Shown in pieces: positions 60,232-64,000 of a stretch of 64,000 bases of DNA. The notes below the pieces were generated by a model. It ran no database searches and was not told where the DNA came from. It saw nothing but the letters and a program-made list of their open reading frames with translations. Numbering within the stretch: position 1 is the stretch's first letter; each line of letters starts with the position of its first letter. Made by a program: the position numbers and the translations under genes. The DNA is from Bacteroidota bacterium (GTDB taxonomy: Bacteria; Bacteroidota; Bacteroidia; Cytophagales; Cyclobacteriaceae): the NCBI GenBank assembly GCA_023417785.1, contig JAEZEH010000145.1:62001-126000 (forward strand), given 5' to 3'.

Positions 60232-60259
60232 TTTGAACGGTTGTCGACAATTAGTTTTG
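60232..60259 (+). promoter_or_regulatory. Distal candidate promoter of mreBCD
   Basis: TTTG (60232-60235), 16 nt, and a perfect TAgtTTTG (60252-60259). The spacer is short. If used it would give a leader of about 170 nt before mreB. Confidence 0.3.
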
Positions 60260-60376
60260 TATTCTTGAAGGTTGATGGAAAATGTTACTTCGGCGGGAAC
60301 GACCAGTCATCCTCATTGAAGGGGCGATGAGTTAAAAAACTTACATTTTTCATTAATTTGGTAAATTAGATGCAAT

Positions 60377-60408
60377 TTTGGAGGAGTTTACTCCCGACCT
60401 TAGCTTTT
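60377..60408 (+). promoter_or_regulatory. Proximal candidate promoter of mreBCD
   Basis: TTTG (60377-60380), a 20-nt spacer and TAgcTTTT (60401-60408), a one-mismatch -7 element, ending 28 bp before the mreB ATG. The spacer holds a small hairpin (GGAG-TTTA-CTCC, 60383-60394). Spacing is better than for the distal site. Confidence 0.45.
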
Positions 60409-60436
60409 TTAAAAACCCTTTTTTGTATAACACCAC

Positions 60437-61462
60437 ATGGCATTTTTTGATTTTTTTACCAGTGACATTGCAATTGACCTGGGTACTGCTAACACGCTGA
60501 TCATTTACAAAGACAAGATTGTGGTGGACGAGCCGTCCATCATCGCCATAGACAAGCAGCAGAATAAGGTGCTTGCTATTGGCAGGGAGGCCATGCAAAT
60601 GCATGAGAAAACTCACGAGTACATCAAGACAATCCGACCCTTGAAGGAAGGCGTTATTGCTGACTTCCAGGCAGCGGAGATGATGATCCGGGGGTTGATA
60701 AAGATGATCGATACAGGCAAACGGCTCTTTCCACCGTCGTACCGGATGGTCATTTGTATTCCGTCAGGAATTACCGAAGTAGAAAAGCGCGCGGTTCGCG
60801 ATTCAGCTGAACATGCAGGCGCAAAGGAAGTGTATATGGTATACGAGCCCATAGCTGCTGCTATTGGGACCGGCATAGATATCGATCAGCCTATCGGCAA
60901 CATGATCGTAGATATTGGGGGAGGTACCACTGACATCGCTGTAATTGCTCTTTCGGGAATCGTATGCGACCAGTCGATCCGCGTGGCCGGAGATACATTC
61001 AACAGGGATATTCTTGATTACATGCGTCGCCAGCATAACCTTCTTATCGGCGAGCGGTCTGCCGAGAAAGTAAAGATTGAAGTTGGTTCGGCACTTACAG
61101 AACTTGATGACGGACCTGAAGACTACGAAATCCGGGGACGGGATCTGATGACCGGGATACCAAAAACGATAAAGATTTCATATTCCGAGGTCGCTTTCGC
61201 GCTGGATAAGTCAGTGTCCAAACTTGAAGAGGCTGTACTGAAGGCGCTTGAAACCTCGCCTCCGGAGTTGTCGGCGGACATTTACGAACGCGGTATTTAT
61301 CTCACCGGCGGCGGCGCGTTGCTTCGCGGCCTTGATAAGCGCCTTGCATTGAAAACCAAGTTACCGATACACGTGGCAGACGATCCGCTTCGCGCTGTCG
61401 TTCGTGGAACAGGACAAACCCTTAAGAACCTATCGCAATTCCGTGCTGTATTGATGTCGTAA
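60437..61462 (+). CDS. mreB: Rod shape-determining protein MreB
   Basis: 341 residues of actin-like fold: phosphate-1 DIAIDLGTANTLIIYKD, connect and phosphate-2 MIVDIGGGTTDIAVIAL, adenosine motif IYLTGGGALLRGLDKRL. MreB polymerises on the inner membrane and guides the elongasome. It is the first gene of the mreB-mreC-mreD-PBP2 operon, so the cell is probably a rod. Confidence 0.98.
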   Translation: MAFFDFFTSDIAIDLGTANTLIIYKDKIVVDEPSIIAIDKQQNKVLAIGREAMQMHEKTHEYIKTIRPLKEGVIADFQAAEMMIRGLIKMIDTGKRLFPPSYRMVICIPSGITEVEKRAVRDSAEHAGAKEVYMVYEPIAAAIGTGIDIDQPIGNMIVDIGGGTTDIAVIALSGIVCDQSIRVAGDTFNRDILDYMRRQHNLLIGERSAEKVKIEVGSALTELDDGPEDYEIRGRDLMTGIPKTIKISYSEVAFALDKSVSKLEEAVLKALETSPPELSADIYERGIYLTGGGALLRGLDKRLALKTKLPIHVADDPLRAVVRGTGQTLKNLSQFRAVLMS

Positions 61463-61469
61463 ATACGAA

Positions 61470-62306
61470 ATGGAGAGGCTGTTTTTATTCGTATATCAGT
61501 ATCGGGCCTTCTTTACTTTTGTCGTGCTGGAGGTTTTTTGCTTCTGGCTGATCGTGCAAAACAACCATTACCAGGGAGCAAAGTTCTTCAATTCTTCTAA
61601 TACCGTTGTTGCGTCACTGAACAACTTCTCCCAAAGCATCCGTGATTATTTTCTGCTTAGCGACGTTAACCGTACGCTGGCGGAAGAAAATGCTGAGCTA
61701 CGGCGGATTGTTGAGCAACAGAAGTACCTGATGGAACGAAACTACCAGATGGCGAATTACGATTCGGCCCTGGCCACTCGTTACGAGTTCATCAGCGCCA
61801 AAGTAGTCAACAATCAACTCGACAGAGTAAAGAATTTCATAACCATTAACAAGGGGGAAGACGATGGTGTAACGCCGGGTATGGCGGTCATTAGTCCTCT
61901 TGGCGCTGTAGGAAAAGTGAAAACTGTTTCGGATAACTTTTCCGTTGTTACTTCAATATTGCATATCGATTACATGATATCAGCGATGCTGAAGAAATCG
62001 GGACACTTTGGATCGGCACAGTGGAATGGACGCGATCCCGGCTTTACGAAGTTGAATTACATTCCGCGACATGTCGAACTGGCCGTTGGCGACACCGTTG
62101 TAACCAGCGGCTTCAACGCCGTTTTTCCGGAAGGAATTCTCATCGGAACGGTTTCAAGCATTGCCCTGAGCCCGGAGGCGCTTACGTATAATATTACCGT
62201 CGCACTTTCGCAGGATTTTCGGAAACTGTCTTACGTTTCTGTGGTTAACAGCCCGCTGAAAGAGGAAAAGGATGATGTTGAAAATTTTGTGGAGGAGAAA
62301 AAATGA
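61470..62306 (+). CDS. mreC: Rod shape-determining protein MreC
   Basis: 278 residues: one N-terminal membrane helix (FFTFVVLEVFCFWLIVQNN), a coiled coil (about 60-95), and the MreC beta-barrel region (FITINKGEDDGVTPGMAVISPLGAVGKV, VVTSGFNAVFPEGILIGTV). It scaffolds PBP2 and RodA in the periplasm. The stop overlaps the mreD start by 4 bp. Confidence 0.94.
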   Translation: MERLFLFVYQYRAFFTFVVLEVFCFWLIVQNNHYQGAKFFNSSNTVVASLNNFSQSIRDYFLLSDVNRTLAEENAELRRIVEQQKYLMERNYQMANYDSALATRYEFISAKVVNNQLDRVKNFITINKGEDDGVTPGMAVISPLGAVGKVKTVSDNFSVVTSILHIDYMISAMLKKSGHFGSAQWNGRDPGFTKLNYIPRHVELAVGDTVVTSGFNAVFPEGILIGTVSSIALSPEALTYNITVALSQDFRKLSYVSVVNSPLKEEKDDVENFVEEKK

Positions 62307-62815
62307 CGAGAATTAACATCCAATACGTGATTTTGTTTTTTGTTTACCTCCTCTATCAGGTAATGATCCTTCAAAACGTGGTATTGTTTCACACTGCCTT
62401 TTGCTTTCTCTATGTTCTATACCTTCTGATTCTCCCTGTTGAAGCAAATCCAATGGTGTTGATGGGCGTCGGATTTTTGCTGGGCTTCTCGGTAGATCTG
62501 TTTTACGAAAGTATTGGATTGCACGCTTTTGCCTCTGTCACCGTGATGTACCTGCGAAATTATTGGTTGAATTCACTGACACCGCAAGGAGGTTACGACA
62601 GCAGTTCAGTCCCGACTATCTCCATGAATGGAGTCCAATGGTTCCTGGTGTATGCCATGCCGCTGGTGTTTATTCATCACGCGGTCCTCTTCTTTATGGA
62701 GGTCGGAGGTTTCAATATGTTTTGGTTTACACTATCGAAAGTGATAACAAGTACTTTATTTACGACAGTTGTAATTTTATTAGCGCAATTTCTCTTTCCC
62801 GGGCGGAGGCGTTAA
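62303..62815 (+). CDS. mreD: Rod shape-determining protein MreD
   Basis: 170 residues with about five membrane helices. The position after mreC with an ATGA overlap and the pattern MGVGFLLGFSVDLFYESIGLHAFASVTVMYLR (the family GF..D..... G.H) identify it. It is an integral partner of MreC in the elongasome. 76 bp separate it from the PBP2 gene. No separate feature is seen there. Confidence 0.9.
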   Translation: MTRINIQYVILFFVYLLYQVMILQNVVLFHTAFCFLYVLYLLILPVEANPMVLMGVGFLLGFSVDLFYESIGLHAFASVTVMYLRNYWLNSLTPQGGYDSSSVPTISMNGVQWFLVYAMPLVFIHHAVLFFMEVGGFNMFWFTLSKVITSTLFTTVVILLAQFLFPGRRR

Positions 62816-62891
62816 AGAACTTTGTTAGCTTCCCGGAGTGTTGTACCGGGAGGTATCCCGTACATTACTGCATTCAAAATATTCCGTTCAC

Positions 62892-64000
62892 ATGAACGAA
62901 GGAAGAAAAGAAATAATCCAAGTCGTGTTTATCCTGATCGGAGTCATCTTTCTGATCAAGCTTTTCTTTATTCAGGTGCTGGATGACAGCTACAATAACC
63001 TCGCGCAATTCAATGCCATCCTGAAGGTTCCCCAGTACCCCGTCCGTGGTACCATCTACGACCGCAATAAGAAACTTATTGTTTATAACAATCCCGAGTT
63101 TGATCTAATGATTACCCTCAAGGAAGTAAAAAAGCTGGATACAGCACGCTTCTGCCAGGTGTTCGATATTTCGAAGGAACAACTCGATGAGATGTTCAGA
63201 GCTTTACGAACGGAAATCAGAAACCGTAAGGCTTCCGAATTGCAGCCTTCGCCGTTTATTAAGCAACTTTCAAATATTGACCTGGCCCGGATGCAGGATC
63301 ACATCGATGAGTTTCCCGGATTTTACGTAGAAGCCCGAACAACACGAGCCTATGCCAGCACTGCGGGCGCAAATGCGCTGGGATATGTAAGTGAAATTTC
63401 GAAAGAGCAACTCGCCCGGGATAACAGCAAATTCTACCGGCAGCGCGACTACATTGGTCAAAGTGGAATTGAAGCATTTTATGAAGAATACCTCCGGGGA
63501 AAACGCGGTGTTAAATACCTGCTCCGCAATAAAGATGGTGTAATCAAAGGTAAGTATGAAGATGGCGAATATGACACGTTGTCCTATCCAGGCCAGGACT
63601 TGATCACTACGCTTGACCTCGATCTTCAGGAATATGGGGAGTATCTCATGAATGGCAAGGCAGGCAGTATAATCGCGCTGGAGCCGGCCACCGGTGAGAT
63701 TCTTGCCATGATCTCCGGGCCTTCCTACGATCCATTAATGTTGACCGGGCGGAACTATAGCAAGAACTATGTGCTGATCAGCAACGATACAAACAAACCA
63801 CTTTTCAATCGCCCATTAATGGCACAGTATCGGCCAGGATCGATCTTCAAAATTGCACAGGCTATGATCGCGCTCCAGGAAGGTGTGATTTCCCAGGATA
63901 CCCGGATTCGCTGTGACAGGTCGATTATTGGTTGCCACGGGGCCCATACCAATGAAGACCTTCGTGGAGCCATCACAAATTCCTGTAATCCCTATTTTCA
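62892..64000 (+). CDS. mrdA: Penicillin-binding protein 2 (MrdA type), truncated by window edge
   Basis: The first 369 residues are visible. An N-terminal membrane helix (VVFILIGVIFLIKLFFIQVL) is followed by the pedestal domain (PVRGTIYDRNKKLIVYNNPEFDL, YASTAGANALGYVSEI, RDYIGQSGIEAFYEEYLRG) and the start of the transpeptidase (GSIIALEPATGEILAMISGPSYDP, and YRPGSIFKIAQ with catalytic Ser and Lys). The remaining SxN and KTG motifs lie beyond the edge. It cross-links peptidoglycan during elongation with MreBCD and RodA, and rodA probably follows. ATG at 62892. Confidence 0.93.
   Translation, partial: MNEGRKEIIQVVFILIGVIFLIKLFFIQVLDDSYNNLAQFNAILKVPQYPVRGTIYDRNKKLIVYNNPEFDLMITLKEVKKLDTARFCQVFDISKEQLDEMFRALRTEIRNRKASELQPSPFIKQLSNIDLARMQDHIDEFPGFYVEARTTRAYASTAGANALGYVSEISKEQLARDNSKFYRQRDYIGQSGIEAFYEEYLRGKRGVKYLLRNKDGVIKGKYEDGEYDTLSYPGQDLITTLDLDLQEYGEYLMNGKAGSIIALEPATGEILAMISGPSYDPLMLTGRNYSKNYVLISNDTNKPLFNRPLMAQYRPGSIFKIAQAMIALQEGVISQDTRIRCDRSIIGCHGAHTNEDLRGAITNSCNPYF

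Noticed and set aside
62563..62895. Plus-strand frame overlapping mreD and the PBP2 start
   Set aside because: Out-of-frame shadow of mreD extending through the 76-bp gap. No motif, and it conflicts with two clear genes.
1..64000. CRISPR arrays, tRNA/rRNA genes, insertion sequences, prophage or toxin-antitoxin loci
   Set aside because: I saw no regularly spaced direct repeats, no cloverleaf in the short gaps, and no transposase, integrase or toxin signatures. All long stretches are housekeeping-type genes.

Overview
The window looks like chromosomal core DNA of a gliding or T9SS-bearing member of the Bacteroidota, most likely Cytophagales. The evidence is a complete gldKLMN block with porP/sprF-like and porW/sprE-like genes, a DUF4271-hemD pair, a split F-type ATPase operon, and many start-proximal matches to the Bacteroidota promoter (TTTG, about 20 nt, TAnnTTTG) with few Shine-Dalgarno sequences. 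The genus is inference. I see no tRNA, rRNA, CRISPR array, insertion sequence, prophage or foreign-looking island. No gene-free stretch exceeds 300 bases.

Layout. 1-1.3 kb: LytS/LytTR two-component pair (the kinase runs in from the left). 1.4-4.9 kb: TerB-like protein and hemW on the minus strand, divergent from DUF4271-hemD. 5.1-17.5 kb: type IX secretion/gliding region, with porP-like and gldKLMN on plus, converging on porW, PBP1a and uvrC on minus. 17.7-19.5 kb: M23 peptidase, bactofilin and two small AtpI-type membrane proteins. 19.6-24.6 kb: atpBEFHAG without atpD/atpC. 24.7-30.8 kb: UbiA-like enzyme, methyltransferase, multi-PAS kinase, GNAT-like protein, VTT-like membrane protein, hemH. 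30.8-35.8 kb: mixed accessory genes, including a secreted Cys/His protein, DUF2721, a NadR-like kinase, a FAD amine oxidase, a TauE-like permease and RlpA. 36.1-45.7 kb: guaB, a partner-switching set (SpoIIE phosphatase, STAS, anti-sigma ATPase), three SurA/parvulin-type proteins and a MoxR ATPase. 45.7-48.3 kb: kinase/regulator pair divergent from a DUF1573 gene. 48.5-60.2 kb: ppc, aldose epimerase, SGNH esterase, ruvX, def, aminotransferase, metallo-hydrolase, PAS kinase, omega-amidase, purH. 60.4-64.0 kb: mreBCD and a PBP2 gene cut by the right edge.

Themes. Much of the window concerns the envelope: T9SS core and accessory lipoproteins, peptidoglycan synthases (PBP1a, PBP2), rod-shape proteins, a bactofilin/M23 shape module, RlpA and periplasmic foldases. 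Energy and cofactor genes (ATP synthase, hemW/hemD/hemH, ppc, guaB, purH) lie between them. The best leads are regulatory: a strong hairpin inside the ATP synthase operon just after the c-subunit gene, phased TTAACA repeats beside a two-component operon, near-leaderless promoters, and a partner-switching module with no sigma factor next to it. No clearly unprecedented multi-gene system was found. The least explained proteins are the secreted Cys/His protein at 30.8 kb, the UbiA-methyltransferase pair and the 119-residue membrane protein before atpB.
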